From positions 310,001-374,000 of the forward strand of contig PPXM03000009.1 of assembly GCA_003707065.3 (NCBI GenBank): 64,000 nucleotides of DNA, read 5' to 3'. Positions 19,979 through 31,072 of this stretch are shown piece by piece. The first letter of the stretch is position 1. Each line of letters begins with the position of its first letter. The notes beneath the pieces are model-generated. The model was not told where the DNA came from and made no database searches. It saw only the letters and a list, made by a program, of their open reading frames with translations. The stretch is from Trigonopsis variabilis (lineage: Eukaryota; Ascomycota; Trigonopsidomycetes; Trigonopsidales; Trigonopsidaceae). The translations under genes and the position numbers were made by a program.

Positions 19979-20401
19979 CTCTATCTTTCTGGTATTTCTT
20001 TTTCTCCCTTTTTCATCTTGCTCCACGTGCGCGGCGGTCAGTCCCACGTGCACAAACACCGATAGGCCTTATCTTCGCTAGGGTTTTAATACTTGTATCT
20101 TTAACAAGTTGGTAAATTGCATATTTCATTCAATATGCCTCGACGATATAAAGATCAGTAGAGAGCTGAAAACACAAAGCGAGTGCCAAGAGACTTTAGC
20201 CTGGGCAGCTGGGCCTTACTGTGTCAACCCGTTACTGGTCTGGTTCGAATAGAGAGGGTGCTCACTACCACCTGCACAGTAGAAAGGACCCCTCTCTATC
20301 TGCAAACTCTACCGCCAGGACTCTTTCTACGCAGAAACTTACCATGAAAACCCATTTTAAAATGATACAACATGCCATGCAAGACAAACCGTGCAGTTCA
20401 T
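19979..20401. promoter_or_regulatory. Multicopper oxidase promoter with two CACGTG boxes
   Basis: CACGTG occurs at 20024-20029 and 20045-20050, 46 and 67 bp before the oxidase ATG and two helical turns apart. CACGTG is the core for bHLH factors such as Pho4 and Cbf1. The remaining part includes the 3' end of the MFS gene. Confidence 0.4.
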
Positions 20402-22230
20402 TCACAGAATTCCGCAGTATTTAGAATGCGAGCGGATTCTGGGACCATACTTATAAAAAATAAAAGGAACAGGAGCCACCAAAAGCTCCAGACAAGCCAG
20501 GATCGTCCCTGCATACTGAGGCTTGAGAGATCGATACATTGCCGTTCCTGCTAGTGGAAAGACTCCGCCCATTATGGATCGGATGAGAGTGTTAGCGGCC
20601 ATAGCAGAAGCCGAGTAGATGGAGTAGGCGTCAATCAAGTAGGCCGATGCATAAAGGAAGACCAAGGTATTGCCCAACCCAAATGGAACAGTAGCAATTA
20701 TGCACACTATCCAATGGATGTCAGGCGAGCAAGTCCAAGCAAACCACCATAGAGAAATGGAAGGCAAGATGGCGACATAGAGACACGGAATCAATCTTGC
20801 TTCCGGAGATCGTCTTCCCGTCACAGGGTTGATTGGAGCTTTCAAGTACATCTTTGTACACTGTCCGTTCAGCAACAATGCTGCTGCAGTCCCAATTCCA
20901 ATTCCTAAAAATGCCAAGCCCCTCATACCATCGCCCCATCCCCTGAGCTGCCCAAAGACCACTGGGAACGCGGTAAAGGTGAGGTAGAGAATGCCATAGA
21001 GAACAGCGATCCAAAGACTGATAAAGATCAAAGTGAGCTCTGTGCAGAAAAAGATACAGGGTCGATAAAGGTTTAATAGGAATTGTTGTCTAGGGCTCAT
21101 AGAGAAGGTTTGATCTTGCTTGTATTTGCTCAAGAATCTCTTCTCAGGGCCCTTCTCAACGTCTCCACTGGTAGCCGAGTATCCAACCTGCTGTTCTTTA
21201 GTCAAGTCGCTCGAGGTGTTATCGACGTTTTGCCCGTTAATGTTCGAGTTGACTGGACTGGCGCTTTCAGAACCATCGCTTTGGAATTGATTATATTCCT
21301 TAGACAGCCTGGCCGCCTTTTGATCTAGAATATATGGTGGATAGGATTCTTTTAGTAAAAAGAATAGCAACAAACAATTGGCACAACTTGCAAAACAGAC
21401 AAACAATGCTAGCCACCTCCAGCCAACGCCTTCAAAAGTAAACCCTCCATAAATAGGGCCGATCACAGGGCCAAACATGGGAGATGCATATATGATATTG
21501 ATTGCTAATGCCCTCATTTCCTCGTTGAATAAATCGCTGACCACTCCGGCACTATTACAAAGATATGCCGATCCCATGAACCCTGAAATAAACCGACAGA
21601 TTACTATAGTAGCAAAATTCCGCGCTACCCCAGCAGGAACGATAAATATGGTGAAGAGGACGCCAGTGACGAGAAAAACTACCCGGCGACCGAGGAATTC
21701 GCTCATGGGAGCTGCGATGAACGGTCCAAAGGCTAAACCCAACAAGTAAAATGTAATTCCCAAATCCAACACGTAGTTGTTACTTATCGAAAACGTCTTG
21801 CCTATTCCGCTGATACCTGAAGAGTAAGATGTGGAATACATCACCCTGTTAGTTAGCTTTAGCTAATTCAAAAGCCTTACACTAGTAAACATTGGGCACT
21901 CAAGCATAGTACAATCGCCATCTTTGTTCTTGATGAGAAGTTTCGAGGATTTTCAGGATCATCAGGCCCGTCAAAATCGACCCACACTATTGACTCATTC
22001 GTAGGTATTCTCTGATCGTCCAGTTCGGTGATTATTCGCTCCACCTCATCAGGTTCATAGTGGTTTTCCCGGGTAATAGTTTTTCTTAAGCCCAGGTCAA
22101 GATCATAATCTTGTCCGACCGTGAAAGCCTCGTAAGGTTTGATGTCCTCGGCGCTCGTCGACGTACTAGACACCGACTGGTGACATGTCTCTGCGTGATC
22201 TTGATCGCCTTTCTGTGTCAAATCTGACAT
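20402..22230 (-). CDS. MFS drug:H+ antiporter, DHA1 (TPO/FLU-like) family
   Basis: Two exons (22230-21881, 21845-20402) with a 35-nt intron, GTAAGG...CTAACTAACAG; the product has 597 residues. About 117 residues of cytosolic N-terminus, with an acidic end and the conserved WVDFDGPDDPENPRNF segment, precede twelve predicted membrane helices. Further landmarks are PMSEFLGRRVVF, the loop-2 motif of the superfamily, a long charged central loop between helices 6 and 7, and PRIRSHSKY near the C-terminus. The family exports polyamines, azoles, weak acids or secondary metabolites. Substrate cannot be assigned. It is read in the same direction as the multicopper oxidase 423 bp downstream, so a functional link between the two is possible. 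Confidence 0.9.
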
Positions 22231-24684
22231 TGTAAGGTATATTATTTAACAGAAAAGGTATGTACAAGAAAGGGAGATGAACGTTTTGTCTTGCGTTTCG
22301 AAAAAAAAATTCAAGCCGCAGATATCCTTCTATTGCCGTGCCTGCAGCTTGCCGCTATAGTACTTAAAACCCGGAAATATGTATGGAATTATCAATTAAT
22401 AACCAATATAGTGCCCCTCTGATTATAACCACTGAGCAAAGTACCTCGCTAGACCAATTACACTCAGTTTAAGATCGAGGGTGAGAATTAGTCAGACTGA
22501 GTGATTACCAATCGTGATTAGAAGAGATTGCGACAAGAGACAGAAACGCGACAGAAACTTGTGAGATAGTTTTAATGCAAGTAAATACTTTTAATTAAAA
22601 ACAAGGCCTCTCTAATCTGCGAATTCAGGGGATATTAGCAGTCAGAATGAGTAATCGGTGCAGAGTAAAGGGCAATGTTCCACTGATAGGGGGACGGTTT
22701 CGGTAATATCGCCCACTATAGCCCAGTAGGCTAACCCGACCGTTATCACTCTTTATGCTTAGCTATAAGAAAAGATGTGATTGTTTATAAGAATATATGG
22801 CTACTTTATGAAATGTGGCATCATGACTACATTCTAGTTCATAATAACTTGTTCAGTGAAAAAAACATCAGCGCCGTGCGGATGCCGTGTAAAGAGCTAG
22901 AAGAAAATTTATGGCACTTGTCTTTATGTCACGACGCGTAACGCTACATCATGCAATGTAGAGAACAAGGCGATCTTAGAAGGATAAGCAGAACATGAGC
23001 TTTGTTTGCAAGAGTCGAAGTCAGATACCTGGCTTTAATGGAGGAGGAACATATCACGTAACGATGTGATATGTGTTTCTTGCGTGGACAAGCTTTGTCA
23101 ACATCTTCGACTTCCCAAATTGTAGCCCAGCGTGACGAGCGGGGCATCCGCCATTCATCGACTGTGAAGACGGTGATCTGTCTAGAACTTTCCCTACTAG
23201 TACAAGGACAGAGATAAGATAGGAATGGTTTATGAGATGCCAGGCTATTGCATCAAAGGTGACACTAAAAGAGTCCGCAAGGTCATGGACAAAGCTTAAA
23301 TTGGTTGTCATGCGACATCCATTGTGTCCACGTTTGATAGTGCATACCCTTTTGGGAAATTTCTATAGCAGGCTGTTTCCTGCAAGAATCATTTCTGGAC
23401 CTCTCGTCGAGACGGGAGGATAAGCCTCGCCTTTGAGGATGAAAAATCCATTGCAATTGGCCCAAGCAATAAGATATGAAAGCATCCTAAATTCAACACA
23501 TCTAATATTCTTCGTCTTTCTGATTGCATTGAAAAACTGTCCTAGAAAAGTCACCACCGCGGTGGCTTGAATCTTGACGCTAGCTCATGGCGTAAGGCAT
23601 TGAACTGTGGGCTAATCATTTGAAGTAGCACGGGGAGTAAATTGCACCGTAGGGTAAACAGACAAGCGTTCACACTGAGATGGAATCTCTGTTTCCTCTT
23701 TGGCCTTGAGTAAACTGTATCATTGCCACTCTCTCACTGTAATTTCCTAAAATGACGAGTCTTGGTTTTCTCGGCTGTTGTGTCGATACTCTTGCTAAAC
23801 TTATTTCCGTGAGACTCAAGAATGTATTCTAACTTTCCAACGGGAATATACAAAACTGTTCGTTATGCCTGACATCGTGACTGACTTATGGGCAAGAATT
23901 CAGGTCTTTTCCGACACTGGACATAATTCCTCGGTGCAATTATTGAAATTGTTTGTAAAAGGTCGGTCACGACTGGGGGATTGAGTTAATTGACCCTTGA
24001 ATGTTTGCTCCAGGTTATACCGTCTACAGAAAAGATGGTAGTTGAATCAGCTGTATGTCGATTGGCTTTTCTTCTTCTTTGACAGTTGAATGAAAATTTC
24101 AATGATAAAGCACAAGACTCGCCAGACTTTAGAAGCAAGACTAGATACACTGTGTCGAAAAGTCCACCCCAGATGACTAGACTAGATACATGTAGCGATT
24201 GCAGAATGGCACTTCAGCTTTGATCGCCATCGTAACACTCTCAAGTGACTCTGTTTCCTACATTTACATAGCGATCTCCTTATTGGATCATACGTAGAAG
24301 TCTGACGATCGCCCAAGTGAGAAAGGAGACTCTGTATTAACCGTGGAATGAGATAGCCCTGTCGTTAAGCCTGACGGAAAAGACCGACTATGACGGCAGC
24401 GCATCGATCATTCTTGTCTTGACTGGAAAGGCACTCGATCTAATCCCAACAGTAACAGCTGATCAATATACACTAAATCTCGAGTCATACTGAGCCACAG
24501 AGGCCAGTTATGCTACTCGTAGATTCTCAGAAAAGACAATGTGGTCCTATATTGCGAGGACAGCGACCGATTCCGGTGATCGAGATCTGACCTGCAATCA
24601 GAGAGCCATGGCCACCCAGAGTCGATCGCTGCTGTTGTCAACCATTCTTTGCCACTACCAAGCACCTGCCCACGTGACTTCCTG
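22231..24684. other. 2.45-kb gene-free stretch between divergent genes
   Basis: No convincing coding region, intron-linked exon set, tRNA, snRNA or transposon was found on either strand. Open frames are all short, overlap on opposite strands and have no recognisable motifs. The left part (22.3-22.9 kb) is AT-rich; the right part is mixed. It could be a large regulatory region for the MFS exporter, hold a non-coding RNA, or be decayed sequence. Confidence 0.5.
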
Positions 24685-25479
24685 ATGGCCGGCAAAGACA
24701 AGAAGCGACGGAAAGGACATTCGAAGCATTCGAGATCAGTTTCAGGATCATCGACGAATTCACTGTCATCCAAGACAGCAGTGCGGATAAACGTCTATGA
24801 CCTTCTGACTCCAACCCACCCTCGCTTGGCGAACTTGTTGTGGGGCCTCGGCTTGGGCATTTATCATTCAGGAGTAGAAATAGATGGCAAGGAGTACTGC
24901 TATGGTGGAGATCCATTCTCCAATGCTTCCGGCGTATTCACCACCCGGCCAAGGGCCCCATTGAATGCGGTCTTCAACGAGCTGGAGGCCTATCAAGACG
25001 AGCCGGGGCCGAACCAGACAAATCCATCGTCAGGCCGCCAGATGATTGTGACCTGCCGGTTTTCTATGCTCCAAGGATTCACCTACATGACTCAGGACCA
25101 GATCGAGCAGACCGTCAAGAAACTGGCCAGCAGATCTTACCGGGCGTCAGACTATGATCTTTTGACTCACAACTGTAATCATTTCACCTCAGAGCTGGTC
25201 AAACAATTGACTGGGCGGCCGGCTCCCTATTGGCTCTTACGTTCTTCGGCCTGGGCTAGACACTGTCCGTCGTGTTGTTTTACGTTATCCATGGCCCGCT
25301 CCTCCCTAGCAAACGCCGTCCCATTCGCAACGGTCGGAGATGGCGGATCTCACCCTAGTCTGATCTACCCCCGAATGGAAGCTAATCCTGAGATTATTCT
25401 CAGCCCTTCTCTAGACGATATTGAAGAATATCCCAGCAGCGACGATGAGCAAGCCGGCCTCATCTCCACCATTGTATAA
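24685..25479 (+). CDS. PPPDE-domain (DeSI-type) deubiquitinase/deSUMOylase-like cysteine protease
   Basis: 264 residues, no intron; the start is the ATG at 24685 (the frame is open slightly upstream to a TTG). A basic serine-rich tail precedes the PPPDE fold at about residues 32-170. The catalytic histidine is in GIYHSGVE and the catalytic cysteine in LLTHNCNHFT, both intact, so the protein should be an active papain-like isopeptidase of the DeSI family that removes SUMO or ubiquitin from proteins. The segment after PAPYW drifts from the family consensus but keeps a cysteine/proline pattern. The C-terminus is acidic. It diverges from the MFS gene across the 2.45-kb gap. Confidence 0.88.
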   Translation: MAGKDKKRRKGHSKHSRSVSGSSTNSLSSKTAVRINVYDLLTPTHPRLANLLWGLGLGIYHSGVEIDGKEYCYGGDPFSNASGVFTTRPRAPLNAVFNELEAYQDEPGPNQTNPSSGRQMIVTCRFSMLQGFTYMTQDQIEQTVKKLASRSYRASDYDLLTHNCNHFTSELVKQLTGRPAPYWLLRSSAWARHCPSCCFTLSMARSSLANAVPFATVGDGGSHPSLIYPRMEANPEIILSPSLDDIEEYPSSDDEQAGLISTIV

Positions 25480-26025
25480 TAGCTCTTATCTGATATTGCG
25501 CCATGTTCAGTATCACCTATTCCGGTAATAAAACTCAAAAGAGCCACCTTGATCTCGCCCCACATGGTTCCACTCGACCAGTAGAAGCACCATCCCGGAA
25601 CTGAACGACACTATGGAATGTCATTGCCCCAAAAAACGCTGGGGCTCGAATTTGACACCCAAATTTAGAACGCGGGGCACGAATATGCTGCATCGCCCAT
25701 GCTTGTCTCGGACACTAATCTCTAACGACAAGAACCGTGACAGCCTGCTTTGCACACTGTAGCCCCCTTCAACGGTCCCGTATTGGTCCCGATATACGAT
25801 TCACGCGAGATCTGATTAAAATTTGCATTTTTTTTTCTGTACTGTGCTAGTTCCGCCTTACAACAAACCCCTGGACTCGTCAATTGAGACGGTTCTCCCC
25901 ACATGAATCTGAGCTCATGCCGTTGATATGCTCATCCCACCCCGCCACACGCGAGCCACTCTGCATGGACAAACCCCACAATCAACAATATAAAAGGCCT
26001 TCCCACGACCCATAGGCCTCCAGCT
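25480..26025. promoter_or_regulatory. Promoter of the short-chain dehydrogenase gene
   Basis: TATAAAA at 25989-25995 lies 31 bp before the start ATG, which implies a very short leader. The rest holds the 3' end of the PPPDE gene and a few short frames without support. Confidence 0.5.
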
Positions 26026-26958
26026 ATGACACCTCCTCACCCCATCGGCGTTCACGTCGGTTTGAGCAACGAGTCGCTGATCTCACCTGGTCACCCAGAC
26101 CCATCCGCAAATCATTTCGGCGCCGCATCCGGTGCGGCTACGACTTTTGGTACTACGTTGCCCCCCATTTTTTCCGAGTTTAGTCTTGGGGGTCGAGTCG
26201 CAGTGGTATCGGGAGGAAATGGCGGCCTGAGCCTTGAAATGGCTGTAGCCTATGCGGAAGCTGGCGCAACAGTCTATTGTATAGACTTGCCGACCGGTCC
26301 CTCGGACGATTTCATTATATGTGAAGGCAATCTCAAGAGAATCGCTGGTGCGGGCTCGATTCATTATCGCCAGATGGACGTGACCAATCATGCTGGTCTG
26401 CACGATTTGGTAAGCGACATTGCCAATCGTGAGGGACGACTGGATATATGTATGGCGGGAGCCGGTATTCTAGGTGGGCATCATGACTGTACAGAGTATC
26501 CCCCAGAGGTCTTCCGTCGAGTGTTTGAAGTTAACGTCTTTGGAGTCTTCTTCTTGGCCCAAGCATGCGCCCAGCAGATGAAGCTTCACAACTGTGGAGG
26601 GTCCATCGTGATGATTGCGTCCATGTCTGGCTCGATCACAAACAAAGGTCTTCATTGGACTGCCTATAACAGCTCCAAATCTGCCGTTCTCCAGATGGCA
26701 CGGTCCATGGCATGTGAGCTTGGGGCCTACGGGATCCGAGTAAACAGCATATCCCCAGGCTACATCCGGACAAAGATGGCGCAGATCACAATGGACAAAG
26801 ACCCTGCGATTGAAAAGACCTGGTCCAGTGAGAATCCTATGGGTCGCATTGGTGAAAGCAATGAGGTGCGAGGTACAGCAGTTTGGCTTGCCAGTGATGC
26901 GTCCTCATTCTGTACCGGCTCCAACATCGTCGTCGACGGCGGGCACACATCTTGGTAA
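26026..26958 (+). CDS. Short-chain dehydrogenase/reductase, polyol/ketose reductase-like
   Basis: 310 residues, intronless, ATG 26026 preceded by a TATA box. After a 50-residue extension the Rossmann fold begins with GRVAVVSGGNGGLSLEMA, which follows the TGxxxGxG nucleotide motif except that the last glycine is serine. Cofactor-side DVT and a GAGILGG segment (usual NNAG-like position), catalytic serine (IASMSGS), YxxxK (YNSSK) and the PGYIRTKM segment are present. The C-terminal end DASSFCTGSNIVVDGG is typical of classical SDRs such as D-arabinitol 2-dehydrogenase or sorbose reductase. NAD(P)-dependent oxidoreduction of a sugar alcohol or other secondary alcohol is likely; the substrate is unknown. 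The Zn2Cys6 regulator downstream on the same strand may control it. Confidence 0.88.
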   Translation: MTPPHPIGVHVGLSNESLISPGHPDPSANHFGAASGAATTFGTTLPPIFSEFSLGGRVAVVSGGNGGLSLEMAVAYAEAGATVYCIDLPTGPSDDFIICEGNLKRIAGAGSIHYRQMDVTNHAGLHDLVSDIANREGRLDICMAGAGILGGHHDCTEYPPEVFRRVFEVNVFGVFFLAQACAQQMKLHNCGGSIVMIASMSGSITNKGLHWTAYNSSKSAVLQMARSMACELGAYGIRVNSISPGYIRTKMAQITMDKDPAIEKTWSSENPMGRIGESNEVRGTAVWLASDASSFCTGSNIVVDGGHTSW

Positions 26959-27641
26959 CAGCAGTAGAAAGGTTAGATTAAGGTTGCGGTTTTATTTAAT
27001 TTATAATGAATAATTAACTTCTGGTATTTAATCATGCACAACCATGGCAATCACAATAGAAGAGTCGAGCGAGTAGCTTTCGCATCAGTTGACAGCAAAA
27101 CTTTCTATGAGACTTGGCTGAAAACAGCCATGAACTAGTCAAAAAGCACGCGACATTTACGCTAGCTCGAAGCATCGACATGCGCCATTTATTCTTATCG
27201 GAGTTAAGGTATCTGACAAACTAACGAAATAGCACTGGACGCTCGAAAGAGCAATGCACTCAAAGTGACATAGTCTTGTATGGCTAACCGATCTTAGTTA
27301 GTCTAGTACAATACACGTCCTGGTTCTTGAAGGGGGATATCAACAAAGATATGTAATCTCCCACAAGATCCATCGTGGCCGTCTACTCACGCAACCATGC
27401 GCGTATCTCAAAAATAAATAAAACACATCATCAATACAGTCTTGAACCGCCGCTCCAAGTCTCTTTAAACTGAAAAGCCCTGGCTTGTCTAGGTTACGGG
27501 CACTATCAGCGTCGCTTGCGTAGACAATGATAGACCAAACGAGAGTGCCATGGCAACAACTGATAAGGAGCGACTGGTATCTCTGTCTTTCCAATCAAGA
27601 AAGGGACAGAGAAGGTGGAGGACTGAAATCGCCTCGACGAG
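26959..27641. promoter_or_regulatory. Intergenic, SDR 3' end and regulator 3 promoter
   Basis: An AT-rich part directly after the SDR stop is likely its 3' UTR. The remainder precedes regulator 3. No specific element was recognised. Confidence 0.45.
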
Positions 27642-29807
27642 ATGTTGATGAAATCATGCGACTTATGTTATCGCAGAAAAGTGAAATGCGATTCCGTAAA
27701 TCGTCAGCCTTGCTCTCATTGCGTCCGAGGAAAGATCAAATGCTCGTGAGTTTGATGGGTTTGCGACCTGCGCCGAGCTAGATACTAATTTTCTAGGTTT
27801 TCCATAGCCGAAGACAGGAAAAATCGGCCTCGATATTCAAAGAATATGTATAACAAGAGTAAAAACGACAAGTCGGTACCCAATTGTTATACCTTTCCCG
27901 CCAACATGCCGTCAGGAAATTTCTTGTCTCCTCCCTGTTCGGAAAAAAATGATCGGGCATGCATCTCCAGTATTATCAATCACCCTCCTACTCCTCCTTC
28001 CACCGTCAATCCTCATTCTGAAGCCAACGAAGGCAATGAGTCCGAGCACTCGAGCCTGAAGAGCAATGGAGACGTGTTTACTCAGGAAGAAGTGGTTAAA
28101 CAGGGAATGGCAAAGAATGGGTTTGCTACGGCGTTTGATCCGGAAATCCACGAATCCTCCTGGAAAGGCCGGATCCTTTATATCGGGTCGCAAGGGTCGA
28201 ATATCTCGACTCTGGTCCACCAAGAATATTCAGCCTCGGAAATCTCTCACTATGCTCTGCCCGAATATCGTGAATCTCTGCCCTGGAAGCCCCGCGCAAC
28301 TACTCCCCAAACTAAATGGAATCCGGTCATCCTTCAAGAATCGACAAAGTTACCCCTTAAAGAGATCCGCGATGATTTGGTCGAGTCTTACTTCCGCTAC
28401 GTCCATCCAGGGTTTCCTATTCTCAATGAAGCAGACTTTAGAAAACAATATGCAGATAAAAACAACCCCCCTCCCTTGATGCTCCTGCAAGCCGTCCTAA
28501 TGGTCGGAGCTCATGTCTCCCAGCACCACAAGATCACCGAAAACCGAGCCATGGCCAAACTAACTTTTTTCTTTCGTGCAAAAGCTCTCTTTGACGTCCG
28601 GTACGAGAACGATAGAGTCATCCTTATCCAAGTCGCAATGCTGTTTATGTGGCAATTCGAAGGCACCGACGACATTTCAGGCAACGGCTACTACTGGATG
28701 GGCGTAGCTTGTCGCATAGCGTTTGGACTGGGCTTGAATCGTGAGCTCAAACCATGCTCGAGAGCTCCTCTCAATCTCCGTCGGTTATGGCATCGCCTCT
28801 GGTGGACTCTGTTTTGCTCCGAAGTCCATATGGCCTTGGCTTATGGTAGACCTTGCATGTTTCATGCTGAAGACTATGACGCCTTGCCGCTTACTCGGAA
28901 TGATTTCATCGAAGACGGAAAATTGAGTTCCTCTATAGACATCGACTTCTGCACTCAAAATGCTATCCTCGCCGCAATCGCCCTCGACATCCTTCGTGTC
29001 GCTGCTGTTTCTCCTCCTCCTGCTGCCCAGATGGTCCAGCTGCAAAAAGATCTCGACAGCAGATTGGCCTCATGGTTTATCAATCTTCCTCCACGCTTAC
29101 GCCCTCACCAAGCCAATTGCCAGTCGATACCCGGGGCCGAGGATGACATTTGGGCCTCGTTCCTCTATCTCAACTACAACACAGTCGTTCTACACCTCCA
29201 CCGCCGGCGAGATATGTCGTCGGCCATGTCTGACGATATCTGCGCTGCTGCAGGAGCGTCGATATTGAAAACATTTGAACATTTGTCTCTTCAGAAGGCC
29301 CTATACCGGTGTCCCTTTGAGGCTGTGACTGCTGCCTTTGCGGCGGCCATTCAGCTGATGCAAGAGACTCGCCAAGCAGAGAGAGAAAATCCATTATTGA
29401 CCCTCCAGGCGTTAAGCAAACTGGAAAGTCTCCTCGGCGTCATGAGGCAACTAGGCGAGTACTGGCCTATGGCCGAAGCACTCCACAGTCTTTTTGGGTC
29501 GTTTTACGATCGACTACTCGAGCGGGCCAACTACGCCATCTCGATCACAGCGTCGAGCAATCAAACATATTCCGAAGCAATGACAGAAATGGATGCCAAG
29601 GAAAGACCCGATAGCATCCCTCCCACTCCGGCAGGGGAGCGCCGGCCACCAGAGGAAAACGTCAACGTTGGGGACGGGACGTTTGAGGATAATAGCTGGA
29701 CCGCGCTCTTCTCTGCGCCTGCCAACGAAATGGTTTCGTTTGGAGATTTACAGCGATGGCTATCGATGAATATGGACCCGTCACCTACTATGGGCCCTCC
29801 TAGCTAG
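27642..29807 (+). CDS. Zn2Cys6 transcription factor 3, paralogue of regulator 1
   Basis: Two exons (27642-27745, 27797-29807) joined over a 51-nt intron with a TACTAAT branch; 704 residues. An in-frame TGA 18 bp upstream supports the ATG at 27642. Residues 5-33 form the zinc cluster, C-x2-C-x6-C-x7-C-x2-C-x6-C, and the intron falls two bases into the codon after the sixth cysteine, exactly as in regulator 1. The large exon shares YIG...LV, DDLVESYFRYVHP and PPLMLLQAVLMVGAH with regulator 1. It belongs to the CTF1/Far-like group of fungal-specific regulators. Its target is unknown, though the SDR gene on the same strand is the nearest candidate. Confidence 0.9.
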
Positions 29808-30583
29808 GGTGACGTAAGAGTTGTCGATGAATGACCCCTTTACAAAGGCTTATGTCCGAGGGAAACGGCTGGCCTGAGCGCCCTATGGATCTGAGAAGCT
29901 GATTTTGTATTATATTTTTGAACTAGACATACTGCGAAGCCTCGCTTAGCTTCCCAGGTGGGTGAGCATCTGGGCCAGGGAAAGATGATGAAAGGAGGAA
30001 AGATCAAATGGATATATGGCTGTGAGCCCGGTGTCACTTGGTTGTTTGTATTTGGGCAATATTGAAGAATAGGCTGCTCAGAGTTTATGATGGCTCGAGC
30101 CGTGCACCGGACACGCTCAATCGAACAACGTTGTAGTCGCAACGATGGACCGCTGATTCGCCCACGAACGCCATAGCCACTCAAGGGATAGGAAGCAGCA
30201 CGGTGGCCAACCAGATCGTCGTAGGAGTTTAAACGTGTAAGATCAAGCATGAGCTACGAGGTTCAAGAAAGAATGAACAAGCAACACCGAAATTTATTTA
30301 TAAAACAGCCCGAGAAAAACGCCTAGACAAGCAAGGATACATTTAAACAACCAACCAACACAACATGAAGCGTCCCCGCTAACAAAGAAAAGACGAGGAT
30401 GGACCAAAAGAACCAAGGAAAATATCATTCGAGATACCAAGATACGTCGAATGAAAAGAAGAGAAAAGAACCGCTCAGCGTATCTTTGCCCCGAGAAAAC
30501 ATGAAAATCCGACACTCAACCTCATCAACATCAACTGCAGCCAATTCCTTTTTCGGCAACCACACCCGCGGTAATATTGTATT
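29808..30583. other. Intergenic, convergent 3' ends
   Basis: The spacer lies between regulator 3 and the hypothetical gene on the minus strand. A 136-codon frame on the minus strand has no family features, and I take it as chance. Confidence 0.5.
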
Positions 30584-31072
30584 TTATAATTCAAAGACCT
30601 CACTTGGTCTGGTAGTATCATTATTTCGTGCTCGCACTTGAGCCAAAATCTCCTGAGCCATTTGATCCGCCACTTCTTCGGGATCGTAGAGGTGCGACTC
30701 TCTCGAAGGCTCAGCTGATGTCGAGGGTACATCCTTTGACACGCTTGCTTTCCGACTCGACACGGGGGCAGTGGCCTCAATTGGAGGAGGGTCGGATGTC
30801 GAATTTAAATGGGGAAACTCCAGTCCTCCTGCGGATGAAGGAGTCAGTGATGGGCCTGGGGTGATAACGTCTTGGTCGTTGAGGTTGATCGATAGTTTTC
30901 TCGAGGTTGATCGTCGAATTTGGAGTGATAAACTTCGCTTAGGGGAGTCGTTTGGGGATCCTGGCGAGCTTGTAGGCGTTAGAGGCCACGGTCGGTCGTT
31001 ATTTTCATGAGTGGCCGGCGGGGTCGAGAGGATATCCTTTAGTTTGGTCTTCAAAGCTCTTAAATCTTCCAT
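30584..31072 (-). CDS. Hypothetical protein, 162 residues, low complexity
   Basis: Single-exon frame from ATG 31072. The N-terminal MEDLRALKTKLKDIL and the C-terminal DPEEVADQMAQEILAQVRAR are predicted amphipathic helices; between them lies a Ser/Pro/Thr-rich disordered linker with several SP and TP sites. The compositional pattern and helical ends look like a real small adaptor or regulatory protein, but I recognise no family. It may be a fungal lineage-specific protein. Expression evidence would decide whether it is real. Confidence 0.45.
   Translation of the reverse strand: MEDLRALKTKLKDILSTPPATHENNDRPWPLTPTSSPGSPNDSPKRSLSLQIRRSTSRKLSINLNDQDVITPGPSLTPSSAGGLEFPHLNSTSDPPPIEATAPVSSRKASVSKDVPSTSAEPSRESHLYDPEEVADQMAQEILAQVRARNNDTTRPSEVFEL

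Noticed and set aside
20240-20260. GGTTCGAAT as a possible tRNA T-arm (also near 56311)
   Set aside because: The flanks do not pair as a five-base stem and no cloverleaf can be drawn.
29840-30250. 136-codon minus-strand frame
   Set aside because: No motif, no family, and it sits in a convergent 3' spacer.
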